Source: Flavobacterium sp. (lineage in GTDB: Bacteria > Bacteroidota > Bacteroidia > Flavobacteriales > Flavobacteriaceae). Taken from it: a stretch of DNA of 64,000 nt. The position numbers and the translations under genes were made by a program. Under the pieces are notes generated by a model. That model was not told the origin of the DNA, made no database searches, and saw nothing but the letters and a program-made list of their open reading frames with translations. Below, piece by piece: positions 55,239-63,426 of the stretch (positions within the stretch are counted from its first letter, which is position 1; each line of letters starts with the position of its first letter). The stretch is from positions 124,001 to 188,000 of the forward strand of contig JACMLU010000022.1 of assembly GCA_014379405.1 (NCBI GenBank). The letters are read 5' to 3'.

Positions 55239-56063
55239 TTATTTTAAGTATGAAAAGTAAACCAACAAAAACGTACCCATAATAATTCGATACCAACCCC
55301 AAGGTTTGAAGCCGAATTTATTAATGATTCCAATGAAAAATTTGATTGCTAAAATGGCAACTACAAATGCCACTACATTTCCAATCAAAAACATCATAAT
55401 ATTGTCATTTGATTTTAAAATCAGTTCATAACCCTTCATTTGCGAAGTTTCGTAGGTTTTTAAAAAAACCGAATAGCAAGTAACTGCCAGCATCGTTGGG
55501 ACTGCCAGAAAAAATGAAAATTCAGCTGCCGTATGGCGCGACAATCCTTGTTGCATTCCGCCAATGATGGAAGCCGCAGATCGACTTGTTCCTGGCATCA
55601 TTGCCAAGCATTGCCAAAAACCAATAGCTACTGCTTTTTTAACGGTAATGTCTTCTTCATTTACAATCGAAGTTTTGTCTTTGAAATATTGGTCAACAAA
55701 AAGCAAAATCACGCCGCCTAGGATTAAAACTATTGCAATAGGAATAGGATCTCCTAAAACGGCTTCAATTTTGTCGTCGAATAGTTTTCCCAAGACCAAG
55801 GCCGGAATTACGGCAAAAGCCAATTTGGTATAAAAGTTTATTCCGATTTTTAAGGTGGAGAAAGCCAAAAATTTCTTCCAATACAAAACAACAACGGCCA
55901 AAATGGCTCCAAATTGAATCGATACTTGAAAAAGTTTCACAAAATCATCTTCTTGGATTCCAAAATAGGAACTCGTGAAAATCATGTGAGCCGTGGAAGA
56001 AATGGGGAGATATTCTGTTAGTCCCTCAATAATGGCAATAATGATTGCTTGAAATGTATTCAT
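55239..56063 (-). CDS. uppP: Undecaprenyl-diphosphatase
   Basis: A 274-residue inner-membrane BacA/UppP phosphatase that recycles undecaprenyl diphosphate for cell-wall and glycan synthesis. Its two signature motifs are EGLTEYLPISSTAHM (near the N-terminus) and PGTSRSAASIIGG. About eight hydrophobic helices are evident. It lies in the order ftsX, DUF3098, uppP, truB, which is usual in Flavobacteriia. Confidence 0.97.
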   Translation of the reverse strand: MNTFQAIIIAIIEGLTEYLPISSTAHMIFTSSYFGIQEDDFVKLFQVSIQFGAILAVVVLYWKKFLAFSTLKIGINFYTKLAFAVIPALVLGKLFDDKIEAVLGDPIPIAIVLILGGVILLFVDQYFKDKTSIVNEEDITVKKAVAIGFWQCLAMMPGTSRSAASIIGGMQQGLSRHTAAEFSFFLAVPTMLAVTCYSVFLKTYETSQMKGYELILKSNDNIMMFLIGNVVAFVVAILAIKFFIGIINKFGFKPWGWYRIIMGTFLLVYFSYLK

Positions 56064-56065
56064 TT

Positions 56066-56146
56066 TAAGTTGCAGTTTTTAGATTTAGATTGCAGATTTT
56101 AGTTTCAGTTGTTACTAACTGAACACTGAATTCTGAACACTGCAAA
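56066..56146. repeat. TGCAGTGTTCAG-type repeat between DUF3098 and uppP genes
   Basis: The spacer contains TTGCAG/TTTAGATT tandem stretches followed by CTGAACACTGAATTCTGAAC ACTGCAAACTA (56118-56148). On the - strand the latter is a near match, about 31 of 37 positions, to the segment in leuS at 59173-59209. It abuts the stop of the DUF3098 gene. Confidence 0.65.
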
Positions 56147-56386
56147 CTATTTTTTAGGGTTTTTAAGAATAGCATAAATAGTGATTCCAAAACCAATTAA
56201 AACGGTTGTTGGCGCCAAACGAATTCTTCTAAAGTTGAAAATATCTTCGTTAAACACATTTGGGTCTTCGCTTCCTCCGCCAGACATTAATATAAATCCA
56301 AGTACGATTACTGCAATGCCAATAAGTAGAATTTTATAGTTTACTTTTTCAAAAAGGAATTCTTGTTTTTGTTCTTCGTTTTTCAT
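56147..56386 (-). CDS. DUF3098 small membrane protein
   Basis: A 79-residue protein with two hydrophobic helices (about 18-36 and 57-74) separated by a short acidic loop with the conserved FNFRRIRLAP. This matches the Bacteroidota DUF3098 family, which is found between ftsX and uppP. Function is unknown; its constant neighbours suggest a cell-envelope role. Confidence 0.85.
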   Translation of the reverse strand: MKNEEQKQEFLFEKVNYKILLIGIAVIVLGFILMSGGGSEDPNVFNEDIFNFRRIRLAPTTVLIGFGITIYAILKNPKK

Positions 56387-56412
56387 TATTATTTCTATTT
56401 TTTTGCTGACTT

Positions 56413-57288
56413 CTAGTATAAATCGTCAGTTCTTAAATTTAAAAATCGTTGTGTTGCAATATAAGTGCTTATCCAAGTAATTAAAACACCAATTCCAAAA
56501 ACCAATAGTAACACTATTACAACAAGTAATTTGTCGTCAAGAATTCCTAAATCAGGAAAATTGGTTTGAACATAAATTAATACGCTAATTAGTGCAATAA
56601 TAGCCAAGCCTGCGCCAATCATTCCTAATTTGATACTTCGCATCACAAATGGTTTTCTGATAAACGATTTTGTAGCGCCAACCATTTGCATAGTTTTAAT
56701 TATAAATCGGTTGGAGTGAATGGACAAACGCAAAGAACTGTTAATTAATAAAACAGCGATGAAAGTCAGGAATCCACTAATGATCAATATCCACATACTC
56801 ACTTTTTTGATATTGTCGTTGACCATATTAACCAATTGTTTATCATAAACAATATCTGCAATCATTGGATTTTTTCTCAAACGACTTTCGATTTTTGTAA
56901 TACTGTCCCTGATTACATAATCCGCTTTTAAGTGAATGTCATAAGAATTTTGCAAAGGATTCGTGCCTAAAAAGGTCATAAAATCTTCACCAATAATATC
57001 GGTGTGTTCTTTTGCGGCTTGTTCCTTTGTAACATAGACGAATGATTTTTGAAAAGGAGCCATTTTGAGTTCCTTGGCAAAAGCTTTTAAAATGGTGTCA
57101 TTCGCATCGTTCTTGAAAAAGACCGTCATAGCAATTTCTTCCTTGAAATCGTCAGCCAATTTCTTGGAATTTATTATGAAAAAGCCCAGTATTCCCAATA
57201 GAAACAACACTAAGAATACACTTAATACTACCGAGAAATAAGAGGAAATTAACCTGCGTTTTTGAAATTTATCAAAGTTAGAAGCCAT
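56413..57288 (-). CDS. ftsX: Cell-division protein FtsX
   Basis: A 291-residue membrane subunit of the FtsEX complex, which controls cell-wall hydrolases during division. One N-terminal helix (about 20-42) is followed by a periplasmic domain (45-165, with AMTVFFKNDAND) and three C-terminal helices. The permease block RFIIKTMQMVGATKSFIRKPF is typical. The partner ftsE is not in the window. It heads the - strand unit shared with DUF3098, uppP and truB. Confidence 0.95.
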   Translation of the reverse strand: MASNFDKFQKRRLISSYFSVVLSVFLVLFLLGILGFFIINSKKLADDFKEEIAMTVFFKNDANDTILKAFAKELKMAPFQKSFVYVTKEQAAKEHTDIIGEDFMTFLGTNPLQNSYDIHLKADYVIRDSITKIESRLRKNPMIADIVYDKQLVNMVNDNIKKVSMWILIISGFLTFIAVLLINSSLRLSIHSNRFIIKTMQMVGATKSFIRKPFVMRSIKLGMIGAGLAIIALISVLIYVQTNFPDLGILDDKLLVVIVLLLVFGIGVLITWISTYIATQRFLNLRTDDLY

Positions 57289-57398
57289 AGTTTATTGGAA
57301 TTATGGGGTAAAAATAACAAACAATTTCTTTATTTAAAGTTAATAACGCCCAAACTTTCAACTTTCGTACAATAAATGTAAATTTGCCACTCATTTTT

Positions 57399-57478
57399 AG
57401 TTTGTTGTTTATAGTATTTGGTTTGTTGTTAAAAGCCAGAATTCTAAACCACAAGCAATAAACCATTAACAGAATAAT
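57399..57478. repeat. GTTTATTG/GTTTGTTG-type repeat upstream of leuS
   Basis: Tandem variants of TTTGTTGTTTATAG and GGTTTGTTGTT (from about 57399) are followed by the inverted AAACCACAAGCAATAAACC (to about 57478). It is a low-complexity dyad in the ftsX-leuS spacer. A TAAATTTG at 57379-57386 just upstream could be a leuS -7 element, though 144 nt from the start. Confidence 0.45.
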
Positions 57479-57529
57479 GACTTGAGCGTGCGAAAGCATG
57501 ACTCCATTAAAAAATAATAAAAAAGAGGA

Positions 57530-60500
57530 ATGAAATACAATCCGAACGAAATAGAAGCCAAATGGCAAAAACATTGGGCAGACAATCGAACTTTTGCAGC
57601 CCAAAATAATTCCGAAAAACCAAAATATTATGTTTTGGATATGTTTCCTTATCCGTCCGGAGCGGGATTGCACGTGGGGCATCCGCTGGGTTACATCGCT
57701 TCGGATGTGTATTCGAGATACAAAAGACATCGCGGATTCAATGTTTTGCACCCAATGGGTTACGACAGTTTTGGATTGCCGGCCGAACAATATGCGATTC
57801 AAACGGGTCAGCGTCCGGAAGATACGACTTCGGTAAATATTGATGGAGGTGTGGACAAAGAAGGAAACAAAATTGCAGGTTACCGTAAACAATTGGATAA
57901 AATAGGATTTTCGTTCGATTGGAGTCGTGAAGTACGTACTTCGAATCCGGATTATTACAAACACACACAGTGGATTTTTATCCAATTATTCAATTCGTGG
58001 TACAATAAAAATACTGATAAAGCCGAAGATGTTTCGACTTTGGTTGCCATTTTTTCTGCAGAAGGAAATGCGAATGTAAATGCAGTTTGCGACGACAGTA
58101 TTCAATCTTTTTTGTCCAGCGAATGGAACGCATTTTCGTCAGAAGACCAACAAAAAATACTTTTACAATACCGTTTAACCTACTTAGCGGAAACCGAAGT
58201 AAACTGGTGTCCGGGATTGGGAACTGTTTTGGCGAATGACGAAATCGTAAACGGCGTTTCAGAACGTGGTGGTTTTCCGGTTATTCGCAAGAAAATGACA
58301 CAATGGAGTATGCGAATTTCTGCTTATGCAGAACGTTTATTACAAGGTTTGAATGATGTCGACTGGAGCGAGAGCATCAAAGAAAGCCAAAGAAACTGGA
58401 TTGGAAAGTCCGTGGGGGCGATGGTTTCTTTCAAGTTAAAAGAACATCAGGCGAATATTGATGTTTTCACTACAAGACCCGACACAATTTTCGGAGTTAC
58501 GTTTATGACATTGGCGCCAGAGCACGAATTAGTTGCCCAAATCACGACTCCAGAACAAAAAGTAGCAGTAGAAGCCTACATCGAAAAAACCGCAAAACGT
58601 TCCGAAAGAGAGCGTATGGCGGATGTAAAAACCATTTCGGGAGTTTTCACGGGAGCTTATGCCGAGCATCCGTTTACCAAAGAGTCGATTCCGGTCTGGA
58701 TTGGCGATTATGTGCTTGCCGGTTACGGAACTGGTGCTGTGATGGCTGTACCTTGTGGTGACGAAAGAGATTATGCTTTCGCTAATTTCTTCAAAGGACA
58801 AAACGGAATGCAACCTATTAAAAACATTTTTGATAAAGATATTTCCGAATCGGCTTTTGGTTCGAAAGAAGGTTTTCAATTGATTGAATCTGATTTCTTA
58901 AACGGATTGGGTTACAAAGAAGGGACGAAGAAAGTCATTTCGGAATTAGAAAAAATAGGTCAGGGAAAAGGGAAAATCAATTACCGTTTGCGTGATGCAG
59001 TTTTCTCCCGTCAAAGATATTGGGGTGAACCGTTTCCTGTATATTATGTGAATGGCTTGCCACAAATGATTGAGGCGAAACATTTGCCAATCGTGTTGCC
59101 AGAAGTAGAGAAATATTTGCCAACCGAAGACGGATTGCCTCCATTAGGAAATGCAACGGTTTGGGCTTGGGATAGTTTGCAGTGTTCAGTGGTCAGTACT
59201 CAGTTGGTAGACAATGTGACAATATTTCCATTAGAATTGAACACGATGCCGGGTTGGGCGGGAAGTTCCTGGTATTGGATGCGTTATATGGATGCCAAAA
59301 ATGACGGTGAATTTGCAAGTGAAGAAGCATTGAAATATTGGGAAAGCGTAGATTTATACATTGGCGGAAGCGAGCACGCAACAGGTCATTTATTGTATTC
59401 CCGTTTTTGGAACAAATTCTTAAAGGACAAAGGTTTTGCACCAACCGAAGAGCCATTCAAAAAACTGATCAATCAGGGAATGATTTTGGGGATGAGTGCT
59501 TTTGCTTACAGAATTCTACCATTTATTCATATCAAAAGGTTAGATATTAGATTTGCATTATCACCAGAAAAAGGGACTTTGTTTTTTATAACATCAAAAT
59601 ATAATGATGCTATTAAATTCAGAGATTTAATAGAGAAAGAAGTAGTTTCAAAGAGTATTAATCAAATAAAAGAATATTTGATTAGTGATGAGAATAATGA
59701 AGTGTTTAAAAATGAAATATTAGGTTTGAAGGAAGAAGATATTTCGTTGTTTAATATTCAAATTAATCCAATTCACGTTGATGTTTCATTAGTAAATTCT
59801 TCTGATGAATTGGATGAAAATAAATTCAAAGCTTGGAGAGAAGATTATAAAGATGCAATATTCATTACCGAAGAAAACGGCAAATACATCGTTGGTCGAG
59901 AAGTTGAAAAAATGTCGAAATCCAAATATAATGTAGTAACTCCGGATGATATTTGCAACGAATATGGAGCCGATACTTTGCGTTTGTATGAAATGTTTTT
60001 AGGACCATTGGAACAAGCGAAACCCTGGAATACAGCAGGAATTTCGGGCGTTTTTGGATTTCTTAAAAAATTATGGCGTTTGTATTTTGATGAAAATGGT
60101 TCAATCGTAAACAACGACGAACCAACCAAAGACAACTTGAAATCATTGCACAAAACCATCAAAAAAGTAGCAGAAGATATTGAAGGTTTCTCTTTTAACA
60201 CATCGGTTTCGCAGTTTATGATTTGCGTGAATGAATTGTCAACTCAAAATTGTCATTCCCGTGCGATTTTAGAACCGTTAGCCATTTTGATTTCGCCTTA
60301 TGCGCCACACATTGCCGAAGAATTGTGGGCTCAATTAGGAAATTCAGGTTCAATTTCAACAGTTGAATTCCCAGTTTTTGAAGAAAAACATTTGGTAGAA
60401 TCGGAGAAAGAATATCCGGTTTCTTTTAACGGGAAAATGCGTTTCACGATGGTTTTGCCTTTGGATTTAACCAAAGAACAAATCGAGGAAATTGTGATGA

Positions 60501-60589
60501 AAGACGAAAGAACCATCAAACAATTGGACGGAAAAACACCAAACAAAGTGATTATCGTTCCAGGGAAAATTATCAACTTGGTGGGATAA
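57530..60589 (+). CDS. leuS: Leucyl-tRNA synthetase with two unusual in-frame insertions
   Basis: A 1019-residue class Ia synthetase that charges tRNA-Leu. The HIGH motif appears as HVGH in YPSGAGLHVGHPLGY, the editing domain includes FTTRPDTIFGVTFMTLAPEHE, and KMSKS lies in REVEKMSKSKYNVV (near base 59910). The C-terminal anticodon domain is complete. Two segments look foreign. Bases 59173-59209 are a copy of an intergenic TGTTCAG-type repeat translated in frame, just before the conserved FPLELNTMPGWAGSSWYWMRYMD. Bases of about 59505-59860 add some 80 AT-rich codons between GMILGMSAF and the KMSKS loop. The frame stays open, so the protein is probably functional, but it should be longer than close relatives. 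Confidence 0.95.
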   Translation: MKYNPNEIEAKWQKHWADNRTFAAQNNSEKPKYYVLDMFPYPSGAGLHVGHPLGYIASDVYSRYKRHRGFNVLHPMGYDSFGLPAEQYAIQTGQRPEDTTSVNIDGGVDKEGNKIAGYRKQLDKIGFSFDWSREVRTSNPDYYKHTQWIFIQLFNSWYNKNTDKAEDVSTLVAIFSAEGNANVNAVCDDSIQSFLSSEWNAFSSEDQQKILLQYRLTYLAETEVNWCPGLGTVLANDEIVNGVSERGGFPVIRKKMTQWSMRISAYAERLLQGLNDVDWSESIKESQRNWIGKSVGAMVSFKLKEHQANIDVFTTRPDTIFGVTFMTLAPEHELVAQITTPEQKVAVEAYIEKTAKRSERERMADVKTISGVFTGAYAEHPFTKESIPVWIGDYVLAGYGTGAVMAVPCGDERDYAFANFFKGQNGMQPIKNIFDKDISESAFGSKEGFQLIESDFLNGLGYKEGTKKVISELEKIGQGKGKINYRLRDAVFSRQRYWGEPFPVYYVNGLPQMIEAKHLPIVLPEVEKYLPTEDGLPPLGNATVWAWDSLQCSVVSTQLVDNVTIFPLELNTMPGWAGSSWYWMRYMDAKNDGEFASEEALKYWESVDLYIGGSEHATGHLLYSRFWNKFLKDKGFAPTEEPFKKLINQGMILGMSAFAYRILPFIHIKRLDIRFALSPEKGTLFFITSKYNDAIKFRDLIEKEVVSKSINQIKEYLISDENNEVFKNEILGLKEEDISLFNIQINPIHVDVSLVNSSDELDENKFKAWREDYKDAIFITEENGKYIVGREVEKMSKSKYNVVTPDDICNEYGADTLRLYEMFLGPLEQAKPWNTAGISGVFGFLKKLWRLYFDENGSIVNNDEPTKDNLKSLHKTIKKVAEDIEGFSFNTSVSQFMICVNELSTQNCHSRAILEPLAILISPYAPHIAEELWAQLGNSGSISTVEFPVFEEKHLVESEKEYPVSFNGKMRFTMVLPLDLTKEQIEEIVMKDERTIKQLDGKTPNKVIIVPGKIINLVG
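59173..59209. repeat. Intergenic-type repeat inside leuS
   Basis: On the + strand, TAGTTTGCAGTGTTCAG and the following TCAG/CAGTT units match the reverse complement of 56112-56148 at about 31 of 37 positions. It is translated as part of DSLQCSVVSTQLV, a stretch without the character of a synthetase. Confidence 0.7.
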
Positions 60590-60606
60590 AACCTATTTTA
60601 AATAGT

Positions 60607-60647
60607 AAAAATCCAAATTTCAACTAGTATTGGGATTTGGATTTTTT
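60607..60647 (+). terminator. leuS terminator
   Basis: AAAATCCAAAT (60607-60617) pairs perfectly with ATTTGGATTTT (60635-60645) and is followed by Ts. It starts 18 nt after the leuS stop. Confidence 0.75.
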
Positions 60648-60658
60648 ATTGAATCTTT

Positions 60659-60787
60659 TTTAAACACATAGAGACATAGGTTTTTGGCTTTCAATAAGGC
60701 GTTTCACTTTGTCATAGTAAAGCATAGCTATGTGAACCCAAGAAATGGGCTATCTAACTCTTTTTTCTATGATTCTATGTGTTTAAA
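60659..60787. repeat. 129-bp palindromic element, 'TTTAAACACATAGA' type
   Basis: Terminal arms 60659-60679 and 60767-60787 are reverse complements at 19 of 21 positions. A smaller dyad around CATAGCTATG (60723-60732) lies inside. It is non-coding and fills much of the 324-bp leuS-metallopeptidase spacer, whose remainder holds the leuS terminator and a TAAATTTG promoter element. Confidence 0.7.
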
Positions 60788-60858
60788 TTTTTTATTGTTA
60801 TTGATTATTAAAATTGAAATTTTAAAGATTTTTTAACTGATGCCAAATTGGCATTTTC

Positions 60859-60866
60859 TAAATTTG
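60859..60866 (+). promoter_or_regulatory. -7 element of the metallopeptidase gene
   Basis: TAAATTTG matches TAnnTTTG and lies 47 nt before the start codon. No -33 TTG at the usual spacing is visible. Confidence 0.5.
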
Positions 60867-60913
60867 GTTCACAATTTGATGTCGTAATTACATAAACATA
60901 AAAGATAAAAATT

Positions 60914-61594
60914 ATGGGAATGAGTTATTTAGTTTTGGCTGGTGCAATTATGCTGGCAAGCTGGTTAATCAGTAATACTTTAAAAAATAAATTCGAGCAT
61001 TATTCCAAATTGCATTTGCAAAATGGAATGTCTGGAAAAGAAATTGCCGAGAAAATGCTCGCCGACCATGGGATTCGGGATGTAAGAGTGATTTCGGTAG
61101 AAGGACAATTGACAGATCACTACAATCCATCTGACAAAACCGTCAATTTGAGTGAAGCAGTTTACAATCAAAGAAATGCTGCGGCAGCTGCAGTTGCGGC
61201 TCACGAATGTGGTCACGCCGTGCAACACGCCACGGCTTACAATTGGTTGACTTTACGCTCCCAACTAGTTCCAGTCGTTAACGTGGCTTCTTCTTATATG
61301 CAGTGGATTTTGATTGCAGGTATTTTGATGTTAAAAACCTTTCCGCAATTGTTGTTGGTGGGAATCGTGATTTTTGCTGCCACGACTTTATTTTCTATCG
61401 TGACTTTGCCGGTAGAATATGATGCGAGTAATCGTGCTTTGGCTTGGTTGGAAAATAAAAGAATGTTGACACAGCAAGAGCAAGCTGGTGCAAAAGACGC
61501 CTTGAAATGGGCAGCTAGAACCTATGTTGTTGCCGCTTTGGGCTCCATAGCTACCTTGTTGTATTACATTTCTATTTTTAATAACAGGAGGTAA
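60914..61594 (+). CDS. YugP-like membrane zinc metallopeptidase
   Basis: A 226-residue protein with an N-terminal helix, the zinc site HECGH (in AAAAVAAHECGHAVQHATAY) and two or three C-terminal helices with an 'LPVEYDASNRALAWLE' block, matching the Zn_peptidase_2 (YugP) family. The zinc-binding residues are intact. Physiological substrates are not established. It forms a single-gene unit, convergent with asd. Confidence 0.9.
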   Translation: MGMSYLVLAGAIMLASWLISNTLKNKFEHYSKLHLQNGMSGKEIAEKMLADHGIRDVRVISVEGQLTDHYNPSDKTVNLSEAVYNQRNAAAAAVAAHECGHAVQHATAYNWLTLRSQLVPVVNVASSYMQWILIAGILMLKTFPQLLLVGIVIFAATTLFSIVTLPVEYDASNRALAWLENKRMLTQQEQAGAKDALKWAARTYVVAALGSIATLLYYISIFNNRR

Positions 61595-61613
61595 GTTCAA
61601 AAATATCAAAAAT

Positions 61614-61650
61614 AAAATCCGCTTCAATTCGAAAATGAAGCGGATTTTTA
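61614..61650. terminator. Terminator between the metallopeptidase gene and asd
   Basis: AAAATCCGCTTCA (61614-61626) pairs perfectly over 13 bp with TGAAGCGGATTTT (61636-61648). The flanking A and T runs make it usable by both convergent genes. Confidence 0.85.
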
Positions 61651-61702
61651 ATTAAAGGAAATCCCAAAACAGACTCTCCTTTTTTGCAATAATTTTGTTG
61701 GT

Positions 61703-62692
61703 TTAAACTAGGTTATGAGCCACTAAATATTCAGCAATCTGAATCGTGTTTGTTGCAGCGCCTTTTCTCAAGTTGTCCGCCACAATCCACATATTTATGG
61801 TGTTTTCTTGGCTTTCGTCACGACGAATACGTCCTACGAAAACATCGTTTTTACCTTCGGCATATTTTGGCATTGGATAAGTAAATGTATCCAAATTGTC
61901 TTGAACCGTTACACCATCAGTTTGACTCAAAATAGTTCTTACTTCGTTTACATCAAAATCATTGCTGAATTCAACATTCACCGCTTCGCTATGTCCACCT
62001 ACAACTGGCACACGAACAGCAGTCGCAGTAACTTTGATACTGTCATCGCTTAGGATTTTTTTGGTTTCTTTAACCAATTTCATCTCTTCTTTAGTGTATC
62101 CATTTGGTTCAAAAACATCACATTGAGGAATACAGTTGCGGTTGATTTCGTATTTGTAAACCATGTCGCCTTTTACTCCGGCTACTTCATTTTCGAATTG
62201 TTGAACCGCTTTCACTCCAGTTCCAGTGATGGATTGGTAAGTCGAAACAATCACACGTTTGATGTTGTATTTTTTGTGCAAAGGAGCTAAAGCCAAAACC
62301 ATTTGAATAGTAGAACAGTTTGGATTAGCAATAATTTTGTCTTCTTTTGTCAATTCGTTTGCGTTGATTTCTGGTACAACTAATTTTTTAGTTGGATCCA
62401 TTCTCCAAGCAGAAGAATTATCGATAACAGTAGTTCCTGCAGCGGCAAATTTTGGTGCCCAATCCAATGAGGTTTGACCACCAGCCGAGAAAAGAGCAAT
62501 ATCTGCTTTCATATCAACAGCAGTTTGTAAACCTACCACGGTGTGTTTTTGTCCTTTGAATACTATTACTTTGCCTACTGATTTTTCAGAAGCTACAAGT
62601 ATTAATTCTGTGTATGGAAAGTTTCTTTCTTCTAATACTTTTAACATTATTTCGCCAACCATTCCAGTGGCTCCTACAACTGCAATTTTCAT
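61703..62692 (-). CDS. asd: Aspartate-semialdehyde dehydrogenase
   Basis: A 329-residue NADPH-dependent enzyme that makes aspartate semialdehyde for lysine/diaminopimelate, threonine and methionine synthesis. The NADP motif VVGATGMVGE is at the N-terminus, the catalytic Cys is in ANPNCSTIQMVLAL, and the catalytic His in VPVVGGHSEAVNVEF. The ATG at 62692 is chosen: an in-frame ATG 42 nt upstream falls inside the promoter -7 box and would add a basic extension before the Rossmann fold. Confidence 0.97.
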   Translation of the reverse strand: MKIAVVGATGMVGEIMLKVLEERNFPYTELILVASEKSVGKVIVFKGQKHTVVGLQTAVDMKADIALFSAGGQTSLDWAPKFAAAGTTVIDNSSAWRMDPTKKLVVPEINANELTKEDKIIANPNCSTIQMVLALAPLHKKYNIKRVIVSTYQSITGTGVKAVQQFENEVAGVKGDMVYKYEINRNCIPQCDVFEPNGYTKEEMKLVKETKKILSDDSIKVTATAVRVPVVGGHSEAVNVEFSNDFDVNEVRTILSQTDGVTVQDNLDTFTYPMPKYAEGKNDVFVGRIRRDESQENTINMWIVADNLRKGAATNTIQIAEYLVAHNLV

Positions 62693-62731
62693 AATATATC
62701 TTTTTATTTTTTTAAATCTAAAATTATGATG

Positions 62732-62761
62732 CAAAAGTAAGCAATATGTTATTTAAAACAA
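62732..62761 (-). promoter_or_regulatory. asd promoter
   Basis: On the - strand, TTG (62761-62759), 19 nt, then TACTTTTG (62739-62732) fit the Flavobacterium promoter pattern TTG-N17-23-TAnnTTTG exactly. The expected start of transcription is about 62725, 33 nt before the chosen start codon. Confidence 0.75.
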
Positions 62762-62802
62762 GGGTGTTCACAAAAAATAACAAAATGTTATATTTATAAC
62801 AA

Positions 62803-62836
62803 TTGTAAAAAAGAACCACGCTGTTGGGCGTGGTTT
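62803..62836 (-). terminator. mscL terminator
   Basis: AACCACGC (62814-62821) pairs with GCGTGGTT (62828-62835). On the - strand the stem is followed by TTCTTTTTTAC, a typical intrinsic terminator about 105 nt after the mscL stop. Confidence 0.75.
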
Positions 62837-62875
62837 AGTTAGAATATATAATGTAGCGGAAATTGAAACTTTGTG

Positions 62876-62941
62876 TAATACCGATATAGTTTGAATATAG
62901 TTCAATTTTCATTGAACTATATTCAAACTATATCGGTATTA
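62876..62941. repeat. 31-bp perfect inverted repeat overlapping the mscL stop codon
   Basis: Bases 62876-62906 and 62911-62941 are exact reverse complements with a 4-nt TTTC loop. The outer arm begins TAATACCGATATAG. The right arm includes the mscL stop codon (62939-62941). No T tract follows in either direction, so it is not a plain terminator. Confidence 0.85.
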
Positions 62942-63367
62942 TTTTTTCAACAAATCTCGGATTTGTATAAGCAATTCTTCTTGAGTTGGGCCAGCTGGTG
63001 CGGCAGGAGCAGCTTCTTCTTTCTTTTTTGTTTTTTCGTAAGCTTTTAAAACCATAAAAATACAAAAGCCAATAATCACAAAATCGAAAACGGTTTGGAT
63101 GAAAGCACCATAATTTAAGGCTACTTCTGCAATGGCAGGAGCTTTTTCGGCACCATTTTCCATAACTGCCGGAATGCCATCTTGTAATACAATTTTTAAA
63201 TTTTTGAAATCAACTTTTCCTAAAAGTAATCCAATTGGCGGCATCAAAACATCATTTGTAAATGAAGTTACAATTTTTCCAAAAGCACCTCCAACAATTA
63301 CGGCCGTTGCCAAATTTACTATTTCACCTTTCATCAAAAAGGCTTTAAAATCGCTTACAAATCCCAT
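62939..63367 (-). CDS. mscL: Large-conductance mechanosensitive channel
   Basis: A 142-residue channel that opens under membrane tension to release solutes on osmotic downshock. The first helix carries FLMKGEIVNLATAVIVGGAFGKIV, and the second helix FIQTVFDFVIIGFCIFMVLKAY. The periplasmic loop is rather long, and the C-terminal bundle ends EELLIQIRDLLKK. The end of the gene forms one arm of a 31-bp inverted repeat. Confidence 0.96.
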   Translation of the reverse strand: MGFVSDFKAFLMKGEIVNLATAVIVGGAFGKIVTSFTNDVLMPPIGLLLGKVDFKNLKIVLQDGIPAVMENGAEKAPAIAEVALNYGAFIQTVFDFVIIGFCIFMVLKAYEKTKKKEEAAPAAPAGPTQEELLIQIRDLLKK

Positions 63368-63426
63368 AGTTTATACGTTTTAAGTTAAAATTCAATACGA
63401 ATATAATTATTTTATTTTAAACGCTT

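Noticed and set aside
57278..57985. A 235-codon frame on the - strand spanning the ftsX-leuS spacer and the leuS start
   Set aside because: It overlaps the conserved leuS N-terminus including the HVGH motif and the ftsX start, and contains spacer repeats; no protein family is evident.
62693..62734. A 14-codon N-terminal extension of Asd from an upstream ATG
   Set aside because: The upstream ATG lies inside the -7 promoter element, so it would not be transcribed from that promoter.
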